DNA of 64,000 nucleotides from Alkalihalophilus pseudofirmus OF4 (GTDB lineage: Bacteria; Bacillota; Bacilli; Bacillales; Bacillaceae_D), in contig NC_013791.2 of the NCBI RefSeq assembly GCF_000005825.2, positions 1,240,001-1,304,000 on the forward strand. The letters are read 5' to 3'. Below, one piece after another: positions 51,628 to 60,243 of this stretch. A program made the translations under genes and the position numbers. Every line of letters starts with the position of its first letter. Position 1 is the first letter of the stretch. The notes under the pieces were generated by a model, which saw only the letters and a program-made list of their open reading frames with translations, had not been told where the DNA came from and searched no databases.

Positions 51628-52233
51628 ATGACTAATCAAGAAGCTAACAATATCGTTTGGCATGAAGCAGCGATTACAAAAAAAGAACGTCAAAAAAAGA
51701 ATGAACATCGCAGTGCCATATTGTGGTTTACCGGGCTGTCTGGAGCTGGAAAATCAACATTAGCTAATGCGCTTGAACAGGAATTGTTTAAACGTGGTTT
51801 AAGCAGTTATATCCTTGATGGAGATAATGTTCGACATGGTTTAAATAAAGGGTTGGGGTTTAGTGATGATGACCGGAAAGAGAACATTAGAAGAATTGGT
51901 GAAGTGGCAAAATTATTTGTAGATGCTGGCAGTATTGTCTGCACAGCCTTCATTTCTCCTTTTAAAGAAGATCGCAACAATGTTCGAGCGTTAGTTGAGG
52001 AAGATGAGTTTATTGAGATTTATGTAAAAGCCTCTCTTGAAACATGTGAATCTCGTGACCCTAAAGGCTTATACAAAAAAGCACGTAGTGGAGAAATCTC
52101 TGAATTCACAGGAATTAGTTCCCCTTACGAAGAACCTGACCATCCAGAGCTGACGATTGACTCAGACTCTTTAAGTGTTGAGCAGTCCGTTGAGAAAATT
52201 ACATTGTACTTAGCAGATCGAGGCATCATTTAA
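51628..52233 (+). CDS. cysC: Adenylyl-sulfate kinase
   Basis: Phosphorylates APS to PAPS. The 201-residue protein has the P-loop [54 protein letters not shown] and the closing [14 protein letters not shown] block. ATG 51628 ([14 protein letters not shown]) aligns with the B. subtilis CysC start and follows GGAGTGAT; upstream GTG 51616 and ATG 51619 overlap that box. Last gene of the sulfate block before the minus-strand insertion. Confidence 0.95.
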   Translation: MTNQEANNIVWHEAAITKKERQKKNEHRSAILWFTGLSGAGKSTLANALEQELFKRGLSSYILDGDNVRHGLNKGLGFSDDDRKENIRRIGEVAKLFVDAGSIVCTAFISPFKEDRNNVRALVEEDEFIEIYVKASLETCESRDPKGLYKKARSGEISEFTGISSPYEEPDHPELTIDSDSLSVEQSVEKITLYLADRGII

Positions 52234-52239
52234 GAAGAA

Positions 52240-52287
52240 AGAAACACGGTCCGAGCATCATTATGCTGCTCACCGTGTTTCTTTTTC
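52240..52287. terminator. Terminator after cysC
   Basis: AGAAACACGGT (52240-52250) pairs perfectly with ACCGTGTTTCT (52272-52282), then TTTT. Probably shared with the convergent protease gene. Confidence 0.9.
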
Positions 52288-52294
52288 CTCATGA

Positions 52295-54070
52295 TTATCT
52301 ACCAGTAAGTGATTCTAATGCATTAGCGACATCAATTTCTCCGTGTCCGTAATACGCATCATGTCCTTCGGTTCCGAGGTCACGTGCGGTATTACGAATC
52401 ACATCATAGACTTGCTCCACGTTAAAATCTGGACGCATCGCACGAATCAGCCCAGCTAGTCCAGCTACATGAGGGGAAGCCATTGAAGTTCCAGACATAA
52501 CCGTGTACTGATTATTAGGGAACAAACTAGGAATGTGTGCACCTGGAGCTGCCACATCAATATGCTGTCCGTAATTGGAGAAGAAGGCACGATTTCTAGT
52601 GTCATCGACTGCAGCTACAGTTAGTACTTCTTCATACTGTGCTGGATACATTGGGTCTTCGACGTTGTCATTTCCTGATGCTGCAATTAAGACCACGTCA
52701 TTTTCATACGCATACCTTACTGCGTCTTGTAACACATCTGCGTGATAGTAATCCCCGAGGCTCATATTAATAACATCTGCCCCGTTATCAACCGCCCAAT
52801 AAATCCCTTTTGCTACCTCATATGACGACCCTTCTCCGTTATCATTTAACACTTTAACAGGGAGGATCTTACTATGCCAAGAAACACCTGCGATGCCGGT
52901 TACGTTATTTGTCAGTGCGGCTGCTACTCCCGCTACATGTGTTCCGTGACCATGAGCATCTGAGTGGTCTGAAGATTCATCAAAAGCATTAAATCCAGTA
53001 AGAAGTTTATCTTTTAAGTCTTGATGTTCAGGGTCTACTCCAGTATCAAGGATGGCAATTGTTACATCTTTACCACCAGAAAGATTCCATCCCTGGCTCA
53101 TTTCGATTTGCTCGAGATTCCATTGATAATCAGCGAAAAATTCGTCATTTGGTACGGTGAATTGCGGGGTGATGCCTGTTTGAGTAAATACATAGTTAGG
53201 CTCAGCAAATGCCAAATCATAATCTCTGCGAAGTCTTTGAATCAAAGCTTCGGTCGTTTCGGTTTCACTTTTCACCACGTAAAATGGATCGTTCTGCTTT
53301 ACGACAGTTAAATCTTGATTATCTGTAAACCAAGCAGTATTATTTTGCGGACGTTTGAATTTGATTACTGCTTGATGTTCCACGTAAGTTAATTTTTCTT
53401 TATCTGGCTGTTCGGATTGAACCACAATCTGCCAACCTAATACTGGCACCGTTTCTGCCTTAATCGATTCGGGTAAATCAGCCGTTGTTTTCCAATCGAT
53501 GTTAGGGTTATCACCTGAAACGAAGAAGTTACCGTTTGAGTCTGCTACAGCAGCAGTATTACGGATAAATGCTTTAACAAAGGAAAGATCTACTTCTCCG
53601 AGAATCGTATGTCCGCCTTCGCTTTTTTCACCCATTAACATATACATTTTGCCGTCTTGTTCATACGGGTCTGAGAACTCACTATTCATATGATGATGTG
53701 TGAGTAAATTGGAATTAGAAGTCGACATGTCTCCGACTATGATTTCAGGCTGATCATCTTTTAGAAGGGCAAATCCATTAAAATGAGGATGTTCCTGCAC
53801 TTCTTCACTAAAGCGTTTTTGTATTTCTGAGTCCGTTAAATCAGCATCTCCCCAGCGCTGGAGCTGAGCTGATAGTTGTTTTAAAAACATGGACGTGGTC
53901 AAAGCTAGATCTTGAGCCATTAATTGGTCCATTGCATTCGTTTCTAGTTTCTTTGGGATCTCTTTCGACTGAATTGCAATTTGGTTATCATCAATTAGAG
54001 CACGTCCTATCATTGCTAAAGCTAAACCCACTACAGCAACAATAGCAACGGTTTTTGCCATTCTCCACAT
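52295..54070 (-). CDS. Membrane-anchored S8 (subtilisin-like) protease with N-terminal sensor-like domain
   Basis: About 591 residues: N-terminal signal anchor (KTVAIVAVVGLALAMIGRAL), a ~200-residue extracytoplasmic region of mixed fold, a propeptide-like segment (about 225-300, with ALIQRLRRDYDLAFAEPNYV typical of inhibitor-like domains), and the catalytic domain from ~330. Triad: Asp342 (AILDTGVDPEHQDL), His375 (HGHGTHVAG) and Ser529 (GTSMASPHVAG), with Asn in AASGN. GGAG plus 8 bp supports ATG 54070; longer frames start at 54136. Acts outside the cell or at its surface; substrate unknown. Confidence 0.9.
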   Translation of the reverse strand: MWRMAKTVAIVAVVGLALAMIGRALIDDNQIAIQSKEIPKKLETNAMDQLMAQDLALTTSMFLKQLSAQLQRWGDADLTDSEIQKRFSEEVQEHPHFNGFALLKDDQPEIIVGDMSTSNSNLLTHHHMNSEFSDPYEQDGKMYMLMGEKSEGGHTILGEVDLSFVKAFIRNTAAVADSNGNFFVSGDNPNIDWKTTADLPESIKAETVPVLGWQIVVQSEQPDKEKLTYVEHQAVIKFKRPQNNTAWFTDNQDLTVVKQNDPFYVVKSETETTEALIQRLRRDYDLAFAEPNYVFTQTGITPQFTVPNDEFFADYQWNLEQIEMSQGWNLSGGKDVTIAILDTGVDPEHQDLKDKLLTGFNAFDESSDHSDAHGHGTHVAGVAAALTNNVTGIAGVSWHSKILPVKVLNDNGEGSSYEVAKGIYWAVDNGADVINMSLGDYYHADVLQDAVRYAYENDVVLIAASGNDNVEDPMYPAQYEEVLTVAAVDDTRNRAFFSNYGQHIDVAAPGAHIPSLFPNNQYTVMSGTSMASPHVAGLAGLIRAMRPDFNVEQVYDVIRNTARDLGTEGHDAYYGHGEIDVANALESLTGR

Positions 54071-54086
54071 TATCCTTGCTCCTTTG

Positions 54087-54644
54087 TCATGTTTTTTGAT
54101 CATTAAAGAAATAAGCCATAAATAATTCATCGTCATATTGCCCGTTTAAGTAAGCTTGCTCTTTTTGTGTTCCTTCTATAACAAACCCATATTTTTTATA
54201 AAGGGTGATGGCAATTTCATTAGATGCAAATACAGTGAGACACAGCTTGTGCAAGTTATGCATTCGGCACCACTCAAAGGTATACTCCATAACCTTTTTG
54301 CCAATCCCTTTGCCTTGAGCATCTTCATGCAGCCAGGTTCGAAACAAGCCAGTATGTTTCTTCATTTCAAGTTCGCCTCTGACGACCCTTGCAATCCCTC
54401 TGGCTGCACCATTCACTTCGACAACGATATACATATTATCGTTTGCTTTCATTTCTTCAATGAATTGATGTTCTTCATTTAATGTACGAGGGCGCTCTTT
54501 TTGAATATAAGTGCCTTCTTTAATTATGGATGCAACAGAAGTAATAATGTCGTATGCATCGCTTTTTTGAACGGGGCGTAATGTAACATCGGTATCATCT
54601 TTAGCGGTAAAAGTCATAATCAATGGTTCTTGGGCTACCACCAT
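54087..54644 (-). CDS. GNAT-family N-acetyltransferase
   Basis: A 185-residue acetyltransferase. The acetyl-CoA loop reads WLHEDAQGKGIGKKVMEYTFEWC (Q/R-x-x-G-x-G core), followed by LCLTVFASNEIAITLYKKYGF, the usual GNAT beta5-alpha4. Substrate unknown. GGAGGAAAG lies before the start; 16 bp separate it from the protease gene downstream. Confidence 0.88.
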   Translation of the reverse strand: MVVAQEPLIMTFTAKDDTDVTLRPVQKSDAYDIITSVASIIKEGTYIQKERPRTLNEEHQFIEEMKANDNMYIVVEVNGAARGIARVVRGELEMKKHTGLFRTWLHEDAQGKGIGKKVMEYTFEWCRMHNLHKLCLTVFASNEIAITLYKKYGFVIEGTQKEQAYLNGQYDDELFMAYFFNDQKT

Positions 54645-54684
54645 ACATCTTTCCTCCTTAATGTTTCTTTATCGCTTAACTTAA

Positions 54685-55500
54685 TTAATTAGGTGTCCAA
54701 AAGTAATTAGGGTCTTGTTCGATTACACTCTCGATAATGTGTGAAGCAGGGACAATTTGGACTTTATTTTTCTCAAGGTCACGAAGCGAGGATAAGATGC
54801 CTGCTGCTGTCTCTTCTCCTTTTACTCCGACATGACCAATTCCTATCGCATCACCTTCAACTGCAGCCACTTTTTGAAGCAGTCTCATTTGCTTTGCAAC
54901 ATGGGATCGCGAAGATAGAGAATCGTCTAGAAATACATCGCGTATTGAATAAGGGATACGACGTTCTTCAGCGAGCTCAGATATCACAGATTTATTACTC
55001 GTCCCGCTATCGATTACATACAACCCGTGTTCTTTTACCACATCCAAAATAACACCCATAATCCGCCGGTCTTCTACAATTTTGCTGCCCATATGATTAT
55101 TTAGGCCAACTGCATGGGGAACATCTTCAATCGCTTCTTCAACGCGTTTGCGTACTTCTTCATTAGAGAGGTCGCTTGTAATTCCTTTAGGGCCAAGCCA
55201 TGAAGCTTTTCCTTTTTTAGGTTCAAGAGGGAGGTGGATGATTACTTCAAGACCAGCGTGATGCGCCTCTTCCGCTTGCTCAGTTGAGTATTCTAGAAAA
55301 GGCATGACGGCCGCTGTAATAGGTATATCACCTTTTAAAAAAGATTCTACTCCTTTAACATTTCCTCCAAAGTCATCAATCACTATCGCTACTTTTTTCC
55401 ATTCGTCCGCCTGAGCGGTGAAAGGAGTGCAGAATATAACAGAAGTTATAGAAAGAGATAAAACCAGTACTAAAGAAAAGAAGGAAGGGTAAGCCTTCAT
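54685..55500 (-). CDS. Divergent polysaccharide deacetylase (YibQ/DUF610-like), exported
   Basis: A 271-residue secreted protein: signal peptide (FFSLVLVLSLSITSVIFC), then a NodB-like barrel. Blocks VAIVIDDFGGNVKGVESFL, ITAAVMPFLEYSTEQAEEAH, IIHLPLEP, GLNNHMGSKIVED, VIDSGTSNKS and GIGHVGVKGE are typical of the YibQ-type family; metal residues differ from classical deacetylases. Probably acts on a cell-surface glycan, but no activity is established for this group. Confidence 0.85.
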   Translation of the reverse strand: MKAYPSFFSLVLVLSLSITSVIFCTPFTAQADEWKKVAIVIDDFGGNVKGVESFLKGDIPITAAVMPFLEYSTEQAEEAHHAGLEVIIHLPLEPKKGKASWLGPKGITSDLSNEEVRKRVEEAIEDVPHAVGLNNHMGSKIVEDRRIMGVILDVVKEHGLYVIDSGTSNKSVISELAEERRIPYSIRDVFLDDSLSSRSHVAKQMRLLQKVAAVEGDAIGIGHVGVKGEETAAGILSSLRDLEKNKVQIVPASHIIESVIEQDPNYFWTPN

Positions 55501-55582
55501 GAGATCACTCCTTATTTATAATAGGTGTAGATATAGTGTTCCGTTTCGGAGTTTATTCTATGACTCCATTCAGCACAAAAAA

Positions 55583-55614
55583 ACTCATGCGCAGGCTTTA
55601 GACCCGGCATGAGT
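55583..55614 (-). terminator. Terminator of tnrA
   Basis: ACTCATGC (55583-55590) pairs with GCATGAGT (55607-55614); on the minus strand it is followed by TTTTTTT. Confidence 0.85.
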
Positions 55615-55916
55615 TATTTTCTTATATTAAAGGCTGCATTTAATTGACCACGAAGCATTTTGTCGCGAACTTCTTTCTTCTTCATCATCTTTTGTTCTTG
55701 TCTTCTTATTTCGAACGTCTGCATGCCATCTTCCATTTTATTTGCAATATCAATTAAGCGTTCGACATCTATAAATGAATACTTGCGTGTGCCGCCTTTT
55801 GTTCTGTCAGGGTAAATTAATTTTCTTTCTTCATAATACCGGATTTTCCTCTCGCTTAATCCAGTTAGTTCACTTACTATCCCAATTGTAATCACTTTTT
55901 TATCTTTATAAGACAT
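55614..55916 (-). CDS. tnrA: Nitrogen regulator TnrA (MerR family)
   Basis: A 100-residue MerR-type activator/repressor of nitrogen-limitation genes. The helix-turn-helix [20 protein letters not shown] and [17 protein letters not shown], then [19 protein letters not shown], match B. subtilis TnrA closely. The short C-terminus ends in RGQLNAAF, the segment that binds feedback-inhibited glutamine synthetase. It differs from the longer GlnR. ATG 55916 follows AGAGGTG with a long spacer; TTG 55922 is an alternative. A TnrA-type box lies upstream. Confidence 0.92.
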   Translation of the reverse strand: MSYKDKKVITIGIVSELTGLSERKIRYYEERKLIYPDRTKGGTRKYSFIDVERLIDIANKMEDGMQTFEIRRQEQKMMKKKEVRDKMLRGQLNAAFNIRK

Positions 55917-55981
55917 AACCAAGAAACACCTCTTTGATGGGGATTATTTAGCTGTTTTTAAGTGAGAATGTTCTGACCTTT

Positions 55982-55998
55982 TGTCATACTATATCACA
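55982..55998 (-). promoter_or_regulatory. TnrA box
   Basis: On the minus strand TGTGATATAGTATGACA is a perfect match to TGTNAN7TNACA. It lies about 50 bp upstream of a TAAATA-type -10 (55945-55950) of tnrA, the position where TnrA activates transcription. It shares the intergenic region with the divergent siroheme genes. Confidence 0.8.
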
Positions 55999-56079
55999 TG
56001 GACAAGGGGTAGGTGAGAGGGTTTGTTAGATTATCTGACAATTTTTTCGCTCAGGCTACATATAAAAATAGTGAATGTA

Positions 56080-56104
56080 CATTTTCTGAAAATTACGTTA
56101 TACT
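56080..56104 (+). promoter_or_regulatory. CodY box and promoter of cobA-hemD
   Basis: CATTTTCTGAAAATT (56080-56094) matches 14 of 15 positions of the CodY box AATTTTCWGAAAATT. It fills the spacer between a weak -35 (TGTACA, 56076-56081) and a good -10 (TATACT, 56099-56104), so CodY would block this promoter. Confidence 0.72.
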
Positions 56105-56165
56105 TTATAAAACTTATAAATTAACTCGGAATAATAGATGCGGACAGTTTAGAGGAGATGAAGAG

Positions 56166-57644
56166 ATGAACAATGGAGGGTATGTGTATTTAGTTGGGGC
56201 AGGTCCTGGGGATTTGCAGCTCATGACATTGAAAGCTAGAAGATGTGTAGAAATGGCAGATGTTATACTCTACGACCGGCTGGTGAATCCATTATTGCTT
56301 GAATGGACGAAGCCGGATTGTGAGCATATTTATTGCGGGAAGTTACCTAAGCGGCACTTATTGAGACAAGAGGCTATAAATGAAAAGCTCGTTCAGTATG
56401 GGAGTGAAGGGAAAATTGTCGTCAGGCTTAAGGGCGGCGACCCAAGTGTGTTTGGTCGAGTGGGGGAAGAGGCTCATGCTTTAGATGAAGCTGGTGTTCA
56501 ATATGAAATCGTTCCGGGAATTACAGCTGGAATTGGAGCGGCAACATATGCAGGTATTCCTGTGACGCATCGGGATCACAGTGCCTCGTTTACCGTTGTA
56601 ACGGGCCATGACAAGTCTGAAAAAGGAGAGCCTTTAATCGACTGGCAAGCACTTGCAAGAGGGAGCGATACAATTGCCTTTTATATGGGAGTGAAAAACC
56701 TCGGTTATATAGCTAATCAACTAACTCTGCACGGTAAGCCAAAAGAAACACCTGTTATTTTGATTCAATGGGGAACGTTAGGCAGTCAAAAAACCGTGAG
56801 CGGGACACTTGAAACGATTGCAGAAGAAGTAAGCAAATCAAACTTGACGAACCCTGCGATCACTTTAGTTGGTGATGTGGCCAACATAAGAAAAGAACCA
56901 AGCTGGTTTGAGCGTAAACCACTATTTGGGCAGCATATCTTATTAGGCAGAACTTCAGGAAGCCAAGGTGCGGTTGCTCATGAGTTAGAAGAACTAGGAG
57001 CTGAAGTATTCGAATTTCCACGTATGTATTCTAAGACAGCTGAAAAACCGCAAGCAGATTTTAGGAACTTTGATCAAATTGTCTTTTTATCGCCTGAAAG
57101 TGTTGAAATCTTTTTTAATTGGTTGAGAGCAGATAAAGTGGATCTACGGGATATAAGGGCTGCATTTCATGTACGGTCAAAAAAATCAGAGAGGGCTTTA
57201 GAGAAGTACGGTTGTTTTACAAGTGAATTATCTAAGGTAAAGGATGGATGTTCTAAGGTTCTGTTGCTAGGGAATGCACATTCAGCAAATGACAAAGTGT
57301 TATTAACTGACACATGGGGTCCACACGAATATGTTATTACCCATCACGATTTGGTTGTCTCGTCTACAGATGTTACCTGTGAAAGACTAAAAGATGAAGG
57401 GCGTATTCAAACCATTGTCTTCCCAAGTGCTCAGTCTGTACAAACCGTCAGCGATCGGTTTATGAAGATGGGCTGGAGCATAGAGGAAATTAACGAAACA
57501 GTCAAAGTGATTTGTTTTGGTTCAATGTCAGAGAAGGCAGCCCTTTCTGCTGGTTATAAAGTAGATGTCGTGTTAGAATCTCCTACAAAAGAAGCACTCA
57601 TTAAAGCTCTAATACAATCGAACATAACAGAGGTGGTTAAATAG
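56166..57644 (+). CDS. cobA-hemD: Uroporphyrinogen-III C-methyltransferase fused to uroporphyrinogen-III synthase-like domain
   Basis: Makes precorrin-2 by two SAM-dependent methylations of uroporphyrinogen III. Residues 1-245 are SUMT: VYLVGAGPGDLQLMTLKARR, VIYDRLV-type segment ILYDRLVNPLL, VRLKGGDPSVFGR, VPGITAGIGAATYAGIPVTH, and NPAITLVGDVA. Residues ~255-490 are a HemD-like uroporphyrinogen III synthase domain (HILLGRTSGSQGAVAHELEE). Frames extend to 56013, but GAGGAGATGAAGAG lies before ATG 56166. Its 3' end overlaps sirB by 1 bp. Confidence 0.92.
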   Translation: MNNGGYVYLVGAGPGDLQLMTLKARRCVEMADVILYDRLVNPLLLEWTKPDCEHIYCGKLPKRHLLRQEAINEKLVQYGSEGKIVVRLKGGDPSVFGRVGEEAHALDEAGVQYEIVPGITAGIGAATYAGIPVTHRDHSASFTVVTGHDKSEKGEPLIDWQALARGSDTIAFYMGVKNLGYIANQLTLHGKPKETPVILIQWGTLGSQKTVSGTLETIAEEVSKSNLTNPAITLVGDVANIRKEPSWFERKPLFGQHILLGRTSGSQGAVAHELEELGAEVFEFPRMYSKTAEKPQADFRNFDQIVFLSPESVEIFFNWLRADKVDLRDIRAAFHVRSKKSERALEKYGCFTSELSKVKDGCSKVLLLGNAHSANDKVLLTDTWGPHEYVITHHDLVVSSTDVTCERLKDEGRIQTIVFPSAQSVQTVSDRFMKMGWSIEEINETVKVICFGSMSEKAALSAGYKVDVVLESPTKEALIKALIQSNITEVVK

Positions 57645-58483
57645 TGAAAGCCATTTTATATGTAGGTCACGGAAGCCGGGTGAGGGCTGGAAATGAAGAA
57701 TTAATCGCATTTATTAACCAAGTAAAGCTGCGGTTTCCCGAGGTTCCTATTCAGGAGCATAGTTTTATTGAACTTGCCGAACCGTCGATCGACCAAGGAA
57801 TTAAAACATGTATTGAAAAAGGGGCAACAGACATTGCGGTCATTCCTGTTTTGCTGCTAACGGCCAATCACGCGAAATTTGATATTCCAAGAGAAATCGA
57901 CCGCGCAAAAGCACAATATCCTAACGTACAGTTTTCTTACGGCCGCCCGTTTGGAGTGGAATCAACTTTAATCTCAATTTTAAAGAAGAGACTTGAATAC
58001 AAAGGTTTAATAAGTGTTGAAGGCAGACCAACAGATGAGGAGCGTGAAGAGGTAAGTGTTCTGCTTGTAGGACGGGGCAGCAGTGATCCTGATGCAAACA
58101 GCGATTTAATGAAAATCTCTAGACTTTTGTGGGAGGAAGCTCCGGTAAGTGAGATAGAGGTATGTTATATCGCGGCAACAAGACCCTCTGTCGATCAAGG
58201 TTTGGAGAAAATTACTAGATCACCTTATAAAAAAGTATTCGTTCTTCCTTATCTTCTTTTCACTGGTGTCTTAATGAAAGGACTCCAAAAAAAATTAGAC
58301 CAGTGGTCGCTTGAAACCGGGATAGAATCGATTTTATGCCCTTATTTAGGGTTTGATGATGATATAAAAGAAGTGTTGGTCAAGAGGGTAGAAGAAGTGT
58401 TAGCTAATCAGGTGAGGGTGAATTGTGATTTATGTGTTTATCGTATTGAAGCAGAAGAAAAAAAGCAGGTGACCCCTGAATGA
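57644..58483 (+). CDS. sirB: Sirohydrochlorin ferrochelatase (CbiX/SirB)
   Basis: Inserts Fe2+ into sirohydrochlorin. A 279-residue two-repeat chelatase; both halves show the CbiX pattern: LYVGHGSRVRAGNEELIAF ... SFIELAEPSIDQGI ... VIPVLLLTANHAKFDIP and VLLVGRGSSDPDANSDLMKI ... VLPYLLFTGVLMKGL. His in YVGHGS and His in ANHAKFDIP are retained. GTG start in the TAGTGA overlap with the fusion gene. Equivalent to YlnE. Confidence 0.93.
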   Translation: MKAILYVGHGSRVRAGNEELIAFINQVKLRFPEVPIQEHSFIELAEPSIDQGIKTCIEKGATDIAVIPVLLLTANHAKFDIPREIDRAKAQYPNVQFSYGRPFGVESTLISILKKRLEYKGLISVEGRPTDEEREEVSVLLVGRGSSDPDANSDLMKISRLLWEEAPVSEIEVCYIAATRPSVDQGLEKITRSPYKKVFVLPYLLFTGVLMKGLQKKLDQWSLETGIESILCPYLGFDDDIKEVLVKRVEEVLANQVRVNCDLCVYRIEAEEKKQVTPE

Positions 58484-59097
58484 ATCTTCCTGTGATGATG
58501 GACCTTGAGGGACGGGAAGTAACGGTAGTTGGAGGGGGAAGAGTGGCTTGCCGTCAAATAAAGAAGCTTCGGCTTCAAAAAGCAACCATTCATCTTATCT
58601 CGCCAAACATCACTGCAGAAATCGAAGACCTAGTTAGAGCAGGTGAAGTGAGCTTTGAAAAACGTGAAGTTAAGCCGAATGAATCGTTCTCATCTGACCT
58701 GCTCATTCTAGCTACCAATGATCAAGAATTAAATGAGGTGCTTTATCATAACCGGGAAGCTAGACAATGGGTCTATAATGCCTCAAATCAAGTAAAGAGT
58801 GATATTCATTTCCCTCACACTTTACAAAAAGGGGATTTAACAATCACAGTTTCAACAAATGGGGCAAGTCCGTTATATGCTAAAGAGCTCTCAAATCAAA
58901 TCGAAAATCAATTACCGGTTGATATTGAAGATCAGCTCTTATTTTTAAAATGGGCAAGAGATCAGATTAAAAGCGCGTCTTTAAATCCAGTTAATAAAAA
59001 AGGTCTGCTTACCCAAATCGTTCAGCCTAATTGGCTTAACGATAAAGAGCGTGAAGAGAAGCTTCTGATTAAAGTAAAGAAATCAAGCATGAAATAA
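58480..59097 (+). CDS. sirC: Precorrin-2 dehydrogenase (SirC)
   Basis: NAD-dependent oxidation of precorrin-2 to sirohydrochlorin. A 205-residue Rossmann protein: PVMMDLEGREVTVVGGGRVA with GGGRVA as the nucleotide loop, LLILATNDQELNEVLYHN, VYNASNQVKSDIHFPHTL and LTITVSTNGASPLYAKEL. ATG start overlaps the sirB TGA (ATGA). Equivalent to YlnF. Last gene of the operon; the stop codon lies in a 15-bp duplication. Confidence 0.94.
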   Translation: MNLPVMMDLEGREVTVVGGGRVACRQIKKLRLQKATIHLISPNITAEIEDLVRAGEVSFEKREVKPNESFSSDLLILATNDQELNEVLYHNREARQWVYNASNQVKSDIHFPHTLQKGDLTITVSTNGASPLYAKELSNQIENQLPVDIEDQLLFLKWARDQIKSASLNPVNKKGLLTQIVQPNWLNDKEREEKLLIKVKKSSMK

Positions 59098-59120
59098 AGA
59101 AGCCTGAAATAAAGAAGCCT
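59091..59120. repeat. 15-bp perfect tandem duplication at the end of sirC
   Basis: GAAATAAAGAAGCCT occurs twice (59091-59105, 59106-59120). The first copy contains the sirC stop codon and the second overlaps the terminator stem. Confidence 0.95.
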
Positions 59121-59145
59121 GATCCGGATAGGATCAGGCTGTTTG
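59116..59145. terminator. Terminator between sirC and folE2
   Basis: AGCCTGATCC (59116-59125) pairs perfectly with GGATCAGGCT (59131-59140); the T tract after it is short (GTTTGTT). Confidence 0.75.
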
Positions 59146-60033
59146 TTATTCTTTAGAGAAAGAAAGCTGCGCGATTGCATCATGCTGGTGAATCGATTCT
59201 TCATTACGGCACTCAATTTCAAATGAACGAATCGCTTCATTTTCATAAAGATCACTAGCTACAAGACGAACAAGATCTTCTACAAAACGAGGGTTCTCAT
59301 ATGCATGTTCGGTAACAGCTTTTTCATCAGGTCTCTTTAATACAGGATAAAGAATGGAGCTTGCATTACTTTCTGCTGCTTCAAGCATTGCTTGCTTCCA
59401 ATCAATATCTTCCACGTCATCCACTACAGCACTCATCGTTACAAAGCCGCGCTGATTGTGCGCACTATACTCACTAATTTCTTTTGAACAAGGACATAAA
59501 GTAGTTACAGCAGCAACTAAAGTAATCTTTGATGTGTAACCTGTTTCTTCATTAAAACTAACATCAAATGTAACATCTGCGTGAGCCATTCCTTCTTTCT
59601 TCATAGAAGGGCTTGATTTAGTAAAGAACCAAGGGAATGTAACCTTTACATCAGATGCTTTTTGTTTCATTTCACGGGCTAAGATGGCAGCAAACTCACG
59701 CAGCGTTTCAATTGAAAGAAGATGAGTTTGGAAATACATATGGAGCTGTTCTGTTAAACGGCTCATGTTAATCCCTTTGAATTCTGCATCTAAGCTTGTC
59801 GTCATGGCAAATTCGGCTGTAGTCGTTTGAGTTGTTGGTGCTAGGGCCGATTCAATCATCACAGGATACTTGACCTTTGAAATACCTACTTTTTGAATAG
59901 GGAAATAATAATCATCTGGTTTATTTTGAAGATCTGGCATCTGATCTTTTTCTTTAGGCTTTGTTCCTTCAATTGGTTCCACTGAGCCGAAATGACGGTG
60001 CCTTTCAGCTTTAGGCGGCAATTGTCTATTCAT
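59146..60033 (-). CDS. folE2: GTP cyclohydrolase FolE2 (type IB)
   Basis: First step of folate/queuosine synthesis, GTP to dihydroneopterin triphosphate, in the zinc-independent isoform. About 295 residues. Blocks VGISKVKYPVMIES, TTAEFAMTTSLDAEFKGINMSR (family core, cited in part), TTLCPCSKEISEYSAHNQRG (metal-binding Cys and catalytic region) and FEIECRNEESIHQHDAIAQL are present. AGGAGTGATG lies before three ATGs in a row; I take the third (60033, spacing 8). In B. subtilis folE2 is induced by zinc starvation; I see no clear Zur box here. Confidence 0.93.
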   Translation of the reverse strand: MNRQLPPKAERHRHFGSVEPIEGTKPKEKDQMPDLQNKPDDYYFPIQKVGISKVKYPVMIESALAPTTQTTTAEFAMTTSLDAEFKGINMSRLTEQLHMYFQTHLLSIETLREFAAILAREMKQKASDVKVTFPWFFTKSSPSMKKEGMAHADVTFDVSFNEETGYTSKITLVAAVTTLCPCSKEISEYSAHNQRGFVTMSAVVDDVEDIDWKQAMLEAAESNASSILYPVLKRPDEKAVTEHAYENPRFVEDLVRLVASDLYENEAIRSFEIECRNEESIHQHDAIAQLSFSKE

Positions 60034-60243
60034 CATCATCACTCCTGATTTATCCTCTAACATAATCTATAAGTAGAGTAAATTACATAAGAAATACGAA
60101 ATTATCATACCATATTTTGTTCCAAGCAGAAAACAACTTGATTCGATATAGTTAAAAATTACTTATACAAGTTGTAAAGGTTGCATGCGCTGCTCCCTCA
60201 TATTACACTACAAAAGGAAATGTAGACAAGGAAGTGAGCATAC

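Noticed and set aside
60064-60243. Zur box upstream of folE2
   Set aside because: AAATTACATAAG...ATACGAAATT is vaguely similar, but only one half resembles the Zur operator.
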